A stretch of DNA of 64,000 nt from assembly GCA_016714905.1 (NCBI GenBank), contig JADKBW010000005.1:1-64000 (forward strand), read 5' to 3'. The notes below the pieces were generated by a model. The model had not been told where the DNA came from, did no database searches, and saw only the letters and a list, made by a program, of their open reading frames with translations. The DNA is from Flavobacterium sp. (GTDB lineage: Bacteria > Bacteroidota > Bacteroidia > Flavobacteriales > Flavobacteriaceae). The position numbers and the translations under genes were made by a program. Below are positions 21,968-29,422 of this stretch, one piece after another (positions within the stretch are counted from its first letter, which is position 1; every line of letters starts with the position of its first letter).

Positions 21968-22000
21968 TTTGCTTTCTAAATATTTATTGTGCTATATTTG
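21968..22000 (+). promoter_or_regulatory. promoter of the ECF sigma gene: TTTG, 21 bp, TATATTTG
   Basis: TTTG at 21,968 and TATATTTG at 21,993 are spaced 21 bp apart, close to the Bacteroidetes -33/-7 arrangement. The 5' leader would be about 90 bases. Confidence 0.55.
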
Positions 22001-22095
22001 GCTTAGTATTAATTCTAATTTAACATTTGCCTATAACAAAAAATTACTTTTTAGAGATTGTTCTCCTTTTATCAAATTAACTTAAAAAGTAATAT

Positions 22096-22680
22096 ATGGC
22101 AAGTGTACAAATCCCAGATGCATTATTGGTAAAGAATTATGTGGCAGGTGACGAAACCGCTTTGGCTACATTAATCAATAGGCACCAATCGAAAATTTAC
22201 GGTTTTATCTACTCTAAAATTTCAGACCGAGATTTGAGTGATGATATTTTTCAAGACACTTTTATTAAAGTAATCAAAACCTTAAAGTCCAATTCATATA
22301 ACGAGGAAGGGAAATTTCTCCCATGGGTAATGAGAATCGCTCATAATCTTATCATTGATCATTTCAGACGAAACAAAAAAATGCCGATGTATCGTGAAAC
22401 GGAGGAGTTTTCAATTTTTTCTATTATGACTGATCATTCCTTAGGTGCAGAGAATCAAATGATTTCTGAACAAGTCGAAAAAGATCTTAAGCGATTAATC
22501 GAAGAATTGCCAAATGACCAAAAAGAAGTTTTAGTCATGCGAATTTATCAAGACCTAAGTTTTAAAGAAATCTCAGAATTAACTGGTGTTAGCATCAATA
22601 CTGCCTTAGGTAGAATGCGTTATGCATTAATGAACCTAAGAAAAGTGATCGAGAAACATCAAATTATTTTGACCAATTAA
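22096..22680 (+). CDS. ECF-type RNA polymerase sigma factor
   Basis: 194 residues. Region 2 is seen in SDDIFQDTFIKVIKTL and LPWVMRIAHNLIIDHFRR; region 4 in LPNDQKEVLVMRIYQDLSFKEISELTGVSINTALGRMRYAL. No anti-sigma (FecR-like) gene follows; instead a 47-codon gene lies 53 bases downstream. Regulon unknown. This subgroup with NxALGRMRYALMNL is common in Flavobacteriia. Confidence 0.9.
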   Translation: MASVQIPDALLVKNYVAGDETALATLINRHQSKIYGFIYSKISDRDLSDDIFQDTFIKVIKTLKSNSYNEEGKFLPWVMRIAHNLIIDHFRRNKKMPMYRETEEFSIFSIMTDHSLGAENQMISEQVEKDLKRLIEELPNDQKEVLVMRIYQDLSFKEISELTGVSINTALGRMRYALMNLRKVIEKHQIILTN

Positions 22681-22702
22681 CAATATACAGGAGAATCCCA
22701 CG

Positions 22703-22732
22703 TTGTAGTTGTATCAAACACAATAACTACAA
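22703..22732 (+). promoter_or_regulatory. hairpin abutting the start codon of the 47-codon gene
   Basis: TTGTAGTT and AACTACAA form an 8-bp stem with a 14-base loop; the right arm ends one base before the ATG at 22,734. It would mask the translation start region of the downstream gene. Regulatory role is inferred. Confidence 0.4.
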
Positions 22733-22733
22733 T

Positions 22734-22877
22734 ATGGCAAAAATTTACTCTCGAAAATCATTTGTGACACCTTCTATGAAACCTAAAAAAGAAACGGTCT
22801 CTTTTTTATTGAATTACTCTAAAGCATTAAGCTACATGAAAATTGGAAAGATGAACATTGAAATGATCGCTAATTAA
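22734..22877 (+). CDS. 47-residue protein downstream of the sigma factor
   Basis: MAKIYSRKSFVTPSMK is followed by a stretch with aromatic and Met residues ending NIEMIAN. It lies between the sigma gene and a strong terminator with no other gene in the unit, so the two are probably co-transcribed. No domain recognised. It might be a small regulator acting with the sigma factor, but that is inference from position only. Confidence 0.6.
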   Translation: MAKIYSRKSFVTPSMKPKKETVSFLLNYSKALSYMKIGKMNIEMIAN

Positions 22878-22879
22878 TA

Positions 22880-22912
22880 AAATATCCCGAAACTAATCGG
22901 GATATTTTTTTT
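22880..22912 (+). terminator. terminator of the sigma factor unit
   Basis: AATATCCCGA and TCGGGATATT form a 10-bp stem over a short loop followed by a T-run. Confidence 0.8.
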
Positions 22913-22931
22913 ATACGCGCTCGCCTAACTT

Positions 22932-23597
22932 CTATTTTTTTGGCGTTCGCTTATTTTTCAATTCATTCAAAATAGTTTTTCGTACAATCGTCCTAGTGAT
23001 GATGTCTTTCTCCAAATCAAATCCACGAGCAGGAGAATATTCACGACCATACCAAATAATCTGCAAATGCAAATCGTTCCATAGTTCTTTTGGGAAAAGT
23101 CGCTTGGCATCTTTTTCAGTTTGAACCACATTTTTTCCATTCGTGAAGTTCCATCGATACATCAGCCGATGAATATGCGTATCAACCGGAAAAGCAGGCA
23201 CACCAAAAGCCTGACTCATCACGACGCTTGCCGTTTTATGACCAACAGCTGGCAATGCTTCTAACGCCTCAAAACTTTGTGGCACTTGACCATCGTGCTT
23301 TTCAATCAAGATTTGTGACAAACCGTGTATGCCTTTCGACTTCATTGGAGATAAGCCACAGGGTCGAATAATTTCTTTGATTTCTTCGACGGTCATTTTT
23401 ATCATATCGTGCGGATTGTCCGCCTTCTCGAAAAGTAACGGTGTAATTTGATTCACGCGAACATCAGTGCATTGCGCCGAAAGCAACACAGCAATTAATA
23501 ATGTATAGGGGTCTTTATGTGCTAACGGAATAGGTATTGTCGGATAAATTTCTTTTAACGTATTTATAACAAACGTTACACGCTCTTGTTGGGTCAT
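22932..23597 (-). CDS. nth: endonuclease III-like DNA glycosylase lacking the Fe-S cluster cysteines
   Basis: 221 residues. The helix-hairpin-helix LPAVGHKTASVV with Lys121 and the catalytic Asp139 in FPVDTHIHRL are present, so bifunctional glycosylase/AP-lyase activity on oxidised pyrimidines is expected. The C-terminus, where Nth normally has a C-x6-C-x2-C-x5-C [4Fe-4S] loop, reads WYGREYSPARGFDLEKD and contains no cysteine. Base excision repair. Single gene with its own promoter. Confidence 0.85.
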   Translation of the reverse strand: MTQQERVTFVINTLKEIYPTIPIPLAHKDPYTLLIAVLLSAQCTDVRVNQITPLLFEKADNPHDMIKMTVEEIKEIIRPCGLSPMKSKGIHGLSQILIEKHDGQVPQSFEALEALPAVGHKTASVVMSQAFGVPAFPVDTHIHRLMYRWNFTNGKNVVQTEKDAKRLFPKELWNDLHLQIIWYGREYSPARGFDLEKDIITRTIVRKTILNELKNKRTPKK

Positions 23598-23616
23598 TTG
23601 ATTATTTTTATGAAGC

Positions 23617-23624
23617 CAAAATTA
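23617..23624 (-). promoter_or_regulatory. -7 box TAATTTTG for nth
   Basis: Exact TAnnTTTG match 20 bases upstream of the nth start. Confidence 0.45.
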
Positions 23625-23648
23625 ATATAAATATTGCGATGTGCCTAA

Positions 23649-23789
23649 TCCAGCTGTACGCTACAACGCCGCAGGTTCTAAAACTATTTTTCTACACAAT
23701 AGCTTCAGCTTCCGCTGGTCGCTGAGCCATGGTAAGAAAAATTAGTTGTAGAACCTACGGGGTTTTCACTGCCATCTGGGGCAAAGCCT
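23649..23789 (+). repeat. interspersed repeat B, copy 1
   Basis: About 141 bp. It shares with 52,511-52,648 the left end CCAGCTGTAC, the centre GCTTCCGCTGGTCGC and the right end TGCCATCTGGGGCA. Between these, GGTTCTA and TAGAACC arms flank the centre and can pair. It fills the spacer between nth and bcp. Confidence 0.7.
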
Positions 23790-23833
23790 CCGAATAAAAA
23801 GACATATTCTCATCATTCAAAACAGGTAAAAAC

Positions 23834-24286
23834 ATGACGACATTAAAAAAAGGGGATCAAGCTCCAAATTTTTCGGCGAAAGATCAAGACGGAACCTTAC
23901 ATACATTAGCAGATTATCACGGTAAGAAATTGGTTGTCTTCTTTTATCCGAAAACCAACACGCCAGGATGTACCGCAGAAGCCTGCGATCTTCGTGATAA
24001 TTTTGCACGCTTTCAAGCCAATAACTACGCACTGTTGGGTGTCAGCGCTGACAACGCAAAAGCACAAGCCAATTTCAAAAACAAATTTGAATTTCCTTTT
24101 CCACTTTTGGCAGATGAAGATAAATCGGTGATTCAAGCATTTGGCGTTTGGGGACCGAAAAAATTTATGGGAAAAGAATACGATGGTATTCACAGAACAA
24201 CTTTTGTTATTGACGAAAACGGCCTAATAGATGAAGTGATTTCTGAAGTAAAAACGAAAGATCACGCGGCTCAGATTCTCAAATAG
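23834..24286 (+). CDS. bcp: thioredoxin-dependent thiol peroxidase (BCP/PrxQ)
   Basis: 150 residues, typical family length. The thioredoxin fold includes FFYPKTNTPGCTAEACDLRD with the peroxidatic Cys46 and resolving Cys51 five residues later, as in atypical 2-Cys PrxQ. It reduces peroxides and lipid hydroperoxides at the expense of thioredoxin in the cytoplasm. Confidence 0.93.
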   Translation: MTTLKKGDQAPNFSAKDQDGTLHTLADYHGKKLVVFFYPKTNTPGCTAEACDLRDNFARFQANNYALLGVSADNAKAQANFKNKFEFPFPLLADEDKSVIQAFGVWGPKKFMGKEYDGIHRTTFVIDENGLIDEVISEVKTKDHAAQILK

Positions 24287-24292
24287 CATAAA

Positions 24293-24342
24293 AAAAAGAG
24301 CCAAAAAACACAATTTTGCTTTGCGTTTTTTGGCTCTTTTCT
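24293..24342. terminator. bidirectional terminator between convergent genes
   Basis: AAAGAGCCAAAAAAC and GTTTTTTGGCTCTTT form a perfect 15-bp stem, with an A-run before and a T-rich end after. Confidence 0.85.
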
Positions 24343-24354
24343 ATTTTTATGAAA

Positions 24355-25815
24355 CTACTTTGTTTCTTCCAAAACTTTATTCGGATCGTATCCAAAAAGT
24401 TTGTGTTTCTTGATAAGTTCTGCAATTCCTTTCGGCAACATATTTTCCCACCCAGATTTTCCGTGACTAATCATTTTCAGTACTTCTCTTGAAAATACTT
24501 GCAAATTGTTTGGATTAAAATCATCAATATCTACTACTTTTCCATTAAACTTGAAGAATTTATAAAGTTCTTTCATACGTGGATGAACTTTCAGATTCTC
24601 CGAATTAATAACTTCACCATCTTCACCCAACATCGGGTAGACAAAGACTTTCAAATCACGATAAAATAATTTTCCAAAAGCCTCTAGTATTCCACCGCTC
24701 AAATGACGGTAGTATTTTTCGTCAAATATGTCAATCAAATTATTGACACCCATCGCCAATCCCATTCGGGCTTTGGTATAATTAGAAAAATACTCCACTA
24801 CTTTATAGTATTCTTGAAAATTCGAAATCATAACTGTTTGCCCTAGCGAGCAAAGTAATTCCGCTCGATCCATAAAATCGCGTTCGTCGATTTCCCCTTC
24901 TGAACGCAGGTTCGATAGCGTAATTTCGAATACTACTAGTGTATTTTCTTTTTGAACTTTACTTTCAGCGAGAAACATTTTTAGTGACTTCTCGTACATA
25001 TCCATGTTGACGCTAGTTACTGGTCGGAAACTTCCACGCAAAGCCAAAATGTTTTTCTTATATAATATCGCTGCCGGCAATATGTTTTTCCCTTCTGGAT
25101 CAAACATTACGGCATCGGTCATACCATTTTTTACCAATTGCAAACTCATCAGACGATTGTCTACTTCTTCAAAACGGGGTCCTGAAAAATTAACGGTATC
25201 GATCTCTAATTGATCTTTGTCCAAATGGTCATACAAATAACGCAGCAGTTTTTTCGGGTCATTGTATTTATAAAAAGCACCATAGATCAAATTGACTCCT
25301 AAAACACCTAAGGTTTCTTGTTGCAATCGTGCATCAGTTTCTTTAAATCTGATATGGATGCTGATGTCGTTGTAATCTTCGTCTGGATCAATTTGAAAAC
25401 GAATGCCTACCCAACCATGTCCTTTAAATTGTTTTGCAAAATCTATGGTCGCAACTGTATTGGCATAACTAAAAAACATTTTGTGTGGATGTTTCTCTCT
25501 ACTCAATCGTTTTTCAATAAGGTTCACTTCATGGGTCAGCATTTTCTTTAGTCGACTTTCTGTGACATAGCGACCATCTTCTTCCACGCCGTAAATTGCA
25601 TCACTGAAGTCCTTATCATAAGCACTCATGGCTTTTGCAATGGTTCCAGAAGAGCCTCCAGATCTAAAGAAATGTCGCACTGTTTCTTGTCCAGCGCCTA
25701 TTTCTGCAAAAGTCCCGTATATATTTTCATTCAAATTGATACGTAGCGCTTTATCTTTAATAGAGGGGACTTGTTCAATGACTTTATCTCCTTTTAGTTT
25801 AATTTGTTTTTCCAT
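24355..25815 (-). CDS. conserved protein of unknown function, ~486 residues
   Basis: A soluble protein with no signal peptide or membrane segment. Conserved-looking stretches are NLNENIYGTFAEIGAGQETVRHFFR, AYDKDFSDAIYG and VNMDMYEKSLKMFL. I recognise it as a widely conserved family also found in cyanobacteria, often carrying unsupported names; I cannot assign a reaction. It has its own promoter and is divergent from the MBL hydrolase. Confidence 0.65.
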   Translation of the reverse strand: MEKQIKLKGDKVIEQVPSIKDKALRINLNENIYGTFAEIGAGQETVRHFFRSGGSSGTIAKAMSAYDKDFSDAIYGVEEDGRYVTESRLKKMLTHEVNLIEKRLSREKHPHKMFFSYANTVATIDFAKQFKGHGWVGIRFQIDPDEDYNDISIHIRFKETDARLQQETLGVLGVNLIYGAFYKYNDPKKLLRYLYDHLDKDQLEIDTVNFSGPRFEEVDNRLMSLQLVKNGMTDAVMFDPEGKNILPAAILYKKNILALRGSFRPVTSVNMDMYEKSLKMFLAESKVQKENTLVVFEITLSNLRSEGEIDERDFMDRAELLCSLGQTVMISNFQEYYKVVEYFSNYTKARMGLAMGVNNLIDIFDEKYYRHLSGGILEAFGKLFYRDLKVFVYPMLGEDGEVINSENLKVHPRMKELYKFFKFNGKVVDIDDFNPNNLQVFSREVLKMISHGKSGWENMLPKGIAELIKKHKLFGYDPNKVLEETK

Positions 25816-25843
25816 GATTTGAGGTAACGTAGTAATTCTTGCA

Positions 25844-25851
25844 CAAAGTTA
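25844..25851 (-). promoter_or_regulatory. -7 box TAACTTTG for the conserved unknown gene
   Basis: Exact TAnnTTTG match 28 bases upstream of the start at 25,815. Confidence 0.5.
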
Positions 25852-25885
25852 ACAAAATAGGACTTTATCAACTGATAATTAATAG

Positions 25886-25893
25886 TATTTTTG
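25886..25893 (+). promoter_or_regulatory. -7 box TATTTTTG for the MBL hydrolase
   Basis: Exact TAnnTTTG match 14 bases before the proposed TTG start at 25,908, so the transcript would be nearly leaderless. Confidence 0.45.
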
Positions 25894-25907
25894 TAAAAAA
25901 TAACAAA

Positions 25908-26672
25908 TTGGAAGTCTATTTTTTAGGTACTGGTACGTCACAAGGAATTCCTGTTATTGGAAGTCAACATTCGGTCTGTCATAGCGAGGATCCGAAAGAT
26001 AAGAGACTTCGCGTATCAATTTGGATTCATTGGGACGAGCATTCGTATATTGTTGATTGTGGTCCTGACTTCAGGCAACAAATGTTAATGTCAAAGTGTT
26101 CTAAAATAGACGGAATATTATACACCCATGAACATGCCGACCATACTGCGGGTTTAGATGATATTCGTCCGTTTAATTTTAAACAGGGTGCACTTCCAAT
26201 TTTTGCGCACAAAAGGGTAATTCAGAATCTTCAACGTCGTTTCGACTATGTGTTTGAAACCGAAAATCGTTATCCAGGAGCACCATCCGTAAATCCAATC
26301 GAAATTAAGTTAGACGAGTCTTTTCCAGTTGGAGACAAAGTCGCGATTCCAATCAATGTCATGCACGGAAATTTACAAGTATTCGGTTTTAGAATAGACG
26401 ATTTTGCCTATCTTACGGATGTAAAAACGATCGAAGAAAGTGAGGTTGCAAAGTTGAAAGGAGTGAAAGTGCTCGTGGTTAACGCCTTGCGAGAAGAGCC
26501 GCATCATTCGCATTTTAATCTAGACGAAGCCTTGGCATTTATTGCTAAAGTTCAACCAGAGAAAGCTTATCTCACCCATATTAGTCACCTTTTCGGTTTC
26601 CATGAAGACATTCAACAGAAATTACCATCACATGTTTTTGTAGCTTACGATAATCTAGAAATCACTATTTAA
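25908..26672 (+). CDS. MBL-fold metallohydrolase (PhnP-like), TTG start
   Basis: 254 residues if it starts at the TTG at 25,908, giving MEVYFLGTGTSQGIP, the usual family N-terminus. The frame has no ATG upstream, and the other TTG at 25,839 lies before the promoter. The metal-binding signature THEHADH (His74, His76, Asp78, His79) and later NVMHGN, YLTDVK and HISH are present. Similar to phosphodiesterases such as PhnP; substrate unknown. Confidence 0.8.
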   Translation: MEVYFLGTGTSQGIPVIGSQHSVCHSEDPKDKRLRVSIWIHWDEHSYIVDCGPDFRQQMLMSKCSKIDGILYTHEHADHTAGLDDIRPFNFKQGALPIFAHKRVIQNLQRRFDYVFETENRYPGAPSVNPIEIKLDESFPVGDKVAIPINVMHGNLQVFGFRIDDFAYLTDVKTIEESEVAKLKGVKVLVVNALREEPHHSHFNLDEALAFIAKVQPEKAYLTHISHLFGFHEDIQQKLPSHVFVAYDNLEITI

Positions 26673-26687
26673 TCATTAAATTGCCTT

Positions 26688-27188
26688 ATGAAAAAATCCC
26701 TTTTCCTTTATCTTTTTATTTTAGCTGTCTTACTTAATATTTTCACGTATATGTACTACAGCAAAAAGAATGTTTTTTACGAAACACAATTCAAAACAAC
26801 TAACGCCAAATTGCGAGATAGTTTGACCTCGGTCGCTGCTAAGTACGATGATGCTAATTATTTTTCTTTAGAGAACAACCAAAATGCACAAAACTACTTT
26901 GACTCAGGTGACTCTAAGAAATTTATTCCCTACGAAAAATTGATTCCCTATGTAAAAGAAAAATTGATGGACTTCAACGAGAATCCAAAAGGAAATCCAT
27001 ACACTGGACAAGATCAAATTGGAGCACAAAAATTCATCATCAATAAAGCCAAAGTGTTGAACCACCGCTGGATTATCGCTGACTACAGTGATGGCGAATA
27101 TTGGGGCGAAGTGTTGCTGAAGTACTTTATTAATGAAGACGAAACGGTTACTTTCGAAACCGTTCAATCGGTGTTATATCAAAAGTAA
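26688..27188 (+). CDS. hypothetical membrane-anchored protein
   Basis: 166 residues with one N-terminal membrane anchor (SLFLYLFILAVLLNIFTYMYY), a short coiled stretch and a soluble domain containing GNPYTGQDQIG and WIIADYSDGEYWGE. Fifteen bases behind the MBL hydrolase, so likely the same operon. Function unknown. Confidence 0.65.
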   Translation: MKKSLFLYLFILAVLLNIFTYMYYSKKNVFYETQFKTTNAKLRDSLTSVAAKYDDANYFSLENNQNAQNYFDSGDSKKFIPYEKLIPYVKEKLMDFNENPKGNPYTGQDQIGAQKFIINKAKVLNHRWIIADYSDGEYWGEVLLKYFINEDETVTFETVQSVLYQK

Positions 27189-27194
27189 TGTTGC

Positions 27195-27842
27195 TTATTT
27201 GGCTTGCAACCAGTTTCTGAAATCATAAAAGTTCTGTGGTGAAACACCATGCCCAATGGGATATTCTTTATAAACTGTTTCAATCCCCAAACGATCTAAA
27301 ATAGGTTTTGCTTTTCGAGCCCAATCAACCGGAATGACTTGGTCTACTGACCCGTGTGAAGCAAATATTTTCAAATTGCTAAAGTCATTATTGGCGTAGT
27401 TTTCTGTGGCGATGTCAAGATTCAAATAACCACTCATGGCTACCACGCGCTGTACTTTTTGCGGATAAGACAAAGCGACGGCGTAACTTAAAATGCAACC
27501 TTGACTAAATCCTATTAGTGTAATATCATTGGCGTCAATTGGATAATTGGCAACCAATTCATCAATAAATTTAGCAATCAAATCTCGAGATTCTCTTGCC
27601 TGGTCGTGGTCTGAGAATTTATTTTCATCCGCATCGAAATTAATCGCATACCAAGCATAACTGCCATACGTCAAATCATACGGAGCGCGAACAGAAATCA
27701 CATAATATTCGTCCGGAAGTTCACTCGCAAAAGAAAATAAATCTTGTTCGTTGCTGCCATAGCCGTGAAGCAAAAGTAATAGCGGGTTTTGATGCTGTTT
27801 AACTTTAGGTTCGCGTATTAAATATTGCAGAGATTTGTTCAT
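27195..27842 (-). CDS. alpha/beta-hydrolase, phospholipase/carboxylesterase family
   Basis: 215 residues. The oxyanion region LLLLHGYGSNEQD, nucleophile elbow IGFSQGC, acidic residue in HGSVDQVIP and catalytic His in YPIGHGVS are all visible in the expected order. Acts on short acyl esters by family analogy. Last gene of the minus-strand operon that begins with the BatA-like gene; 4-base gap to DUF4870. Confidence 0.8.
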   Translation of the reverse strand: MNKSLQYLIREPKVKQHQNPLLLLLHGYGSNEQDLFSFASELPDEYYVISVRAPYDLTYGSYAWYAINFDADENKFSDHDQARESRDLIAKFIDELVANYPIDANDITLIGFSQGCILSYAVALSYPQKVQRVVAMSGYLNLDIATENYANNDFSNLKIFASHGSVDQVIPVDWARKAKPILDRLGIETVYKEYPIGHGVSPQNFYDFRNWLQAK

Positions 27843-27846
27843 ATAA

Positions 27847-28170
27847 TTATATAAAATGAAATACTTTTTGAAACAAACTTCCTAACAAAGGCAATGGTTT
27901 CATATCACCTTTGATCGCGGTGAAAAAGCCATAAGTCCATAAAATCGAAACGAAAATCCACATGGTGGCGGAAATCATCAAACTATCAAAATTGCTAACA
28001 ATTAATCCTAACGAAAGAAACGTAATTGTTAATCCCAATGCTTGTCGAATATGAAAGGAAGCAAATGAATTCTTGTTTTCGGAATTCATCGAAAGTGCAA
28101 TGAGAACGCCAACAATCAAAATATAACTCGTGATGGCCGCTGTTTTTCCTTCTTCAATGGTATTATTCAT
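27847..28170 (-). CDS. DUF4870 domain membrane protein
   Basis: 107 residues with three to four hydrophobic segments and the KNSFASFHIRQALGLT motif typical of DUF4870/Tic20-like small membrane proteins. Its start overlaps the end of the dihydroorotase-like gene by eight bases. Role unknown. Confidence 0.7.
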   Translation of the reverse strand: MNNTIEEGKTAAITSYILIVGVLIALSMNSENKNSFASFHIRQALGLTITFLSLGLIVSNFDSLMISATMWIFVSILWTYGFFTAIKGDMKPLPLLGSLFQKVFHFI

Positions 28171-29422
28171 TTGATATAACTAGTTTTCCTTGATTGTAAA
28201 CTCCGTATGCTTTTCCTTTCATCGCTTGTCCTAAGAAAGCGGAATTTTTAGATTTTGATTGGATCTTTTCTTTGGTAAATGTCCACGTTTCTTCTGGATT
28301 GAAAAAGCTAAGATTGGCAAAACTTCCTTCTTTTATTGTCGACTCTTGAATCCCAAAAATCGCCTTTCCATGCGTGAGTTTTTCGATGACTGTTTCAACA
28401 GGTAAAACGGTCAACAGCGCTCCAAAAGCACTTTCTAGTCCAATGGTTCCATTCTTCGCCAAATCGAATTCCATCTTCTTGTGCTCAATGTCGATTGGAT
28501 TGTGATCTGAGGTAATCATATCAATGGTTCCATCCAAAACTCCTTGTATCAAAGCTTTTCTGTCTAACTCTGATCGCAAGGGCGGCGCGACTTTATATCT
28601 TGTATCAAATCCGTGTAATTTTTCGTCAGTGAGCACCAAATGATGCACCGAAACGCTACAAGTAACATGCAATCCTTTGGCTTTAGCCGCTTTGATTAAT
28701 GCTACGGATTTCTCTGTAGAAATGGTCGGAATGTGTAATTTTCCACCCGTATATTCTAATAAAAATAAGTTACGAGCCACTTGTAATTCTTCTGCCAAAG
28801 CTGGAATTCCCTTCAATCCTAATTGAGTTGAAACCATTCCTTCATTGACAACGCCGTTTCCTTTGAGGTCTGAATCTTGCGAAAAAGCAATCACTAGTCC
28901 GTCAAAATCTTGGACGTATTGCAAGGCGATTTTCAACAGGTTGGCGTTGCCGACACTTCTGTTAAAGTCACCAAAAGCAATGGCTCCCGCATTTTTCATG
29001 TCATATAGTTCAGCCAAATCTTTCCCTAAACTCTCTTTGGTTAAAGCGCCAATCGGGTAGAGTTGGGTCGCAGCATCTTTTGCTTTCGATTGTACAAAAT
29101 GCACTTGCGATTGATTGTCAATAATTGGATGTGTATGGGGTTGCAAGGCTACTGATGTAAATCCGCTTTTGGCGGCCACCAGTAATCCGTTTTCGATGGT
29201 TTCGCAATCTTCGTATCCAGGCTCACCAAAACAGACGCTTGAATCAAACCAACCTTGTGAAACGTGCAAATTATCGAGTTTTAACTCTTGTAAATTAGAG
29301 GGATTTGCAATCGAAGTTCCGATTTTTTTGATCGTCCCATCTTCGATGAACAAATCGACAATTTGATTGTGAAAAGGACTTTTAGAATCAATTATTTTAG
29401 CAGCTCTGACAATTAAATTCAT
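28163..29422 (-). CDS. dihydroorotase-like protein lacking the HxH metal motif
   Basis: 419 residues from the ATG at 29,422, which overlaps the BatA-like stop as ATGA. Fold and length match class I dihydroorotase (GEPGYEDCETIENG, TSDHNPIDIEHK, GTIGLESAFGALL). However the first-strand DxHxH is D60-S-S-V-C, with Ser62 and Cys64 in place of both histidines. It is therefore probably a non-catalytic pyrC-like subunit, as known for DHO homologues that support aspartate carbamoyltransferase, rather than the pyrimidine enzyme itself. A second, active pyrC would be expected elsewhere. Confidence 0.75.
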   Translation of the reverse strand: MNLIVRAAKIIDSKSPFHNQIVDLFIEDGTIKKIGTSIANPSNLQELKLDNLHVSQGWFDSSVCFGEPGYEDCETIENGLLVAAKSGFTSVALQPHTHPIIDNQSQVHFVQSKAKDAATQLYPIGALTKESLGKDLAELYDMKNAGAIAFGDFNRSVGNANLLKIALQYVQDFDGLVIAFSQDSDLKGNGVVNEGMVSTQLGLKGIPALAEELQVARNLFLLEYTGGKLHIPTISTEKSVALIKAAKAKGLHVTCSVSVHHLVLTDEKLHGFDTRYKVAPPLRSELDRKALIQGVLDGTIDMITSDHNPIDIEHKKMEFDLAKNGTIGLESAFGALLTVLPVETVIEKLTHGKAIFGIQESTIKEGSFANLSFFNPEETWTFTKEKIQSKSKNSAFLGQAMKGKAYGVYNQGKLVISNE

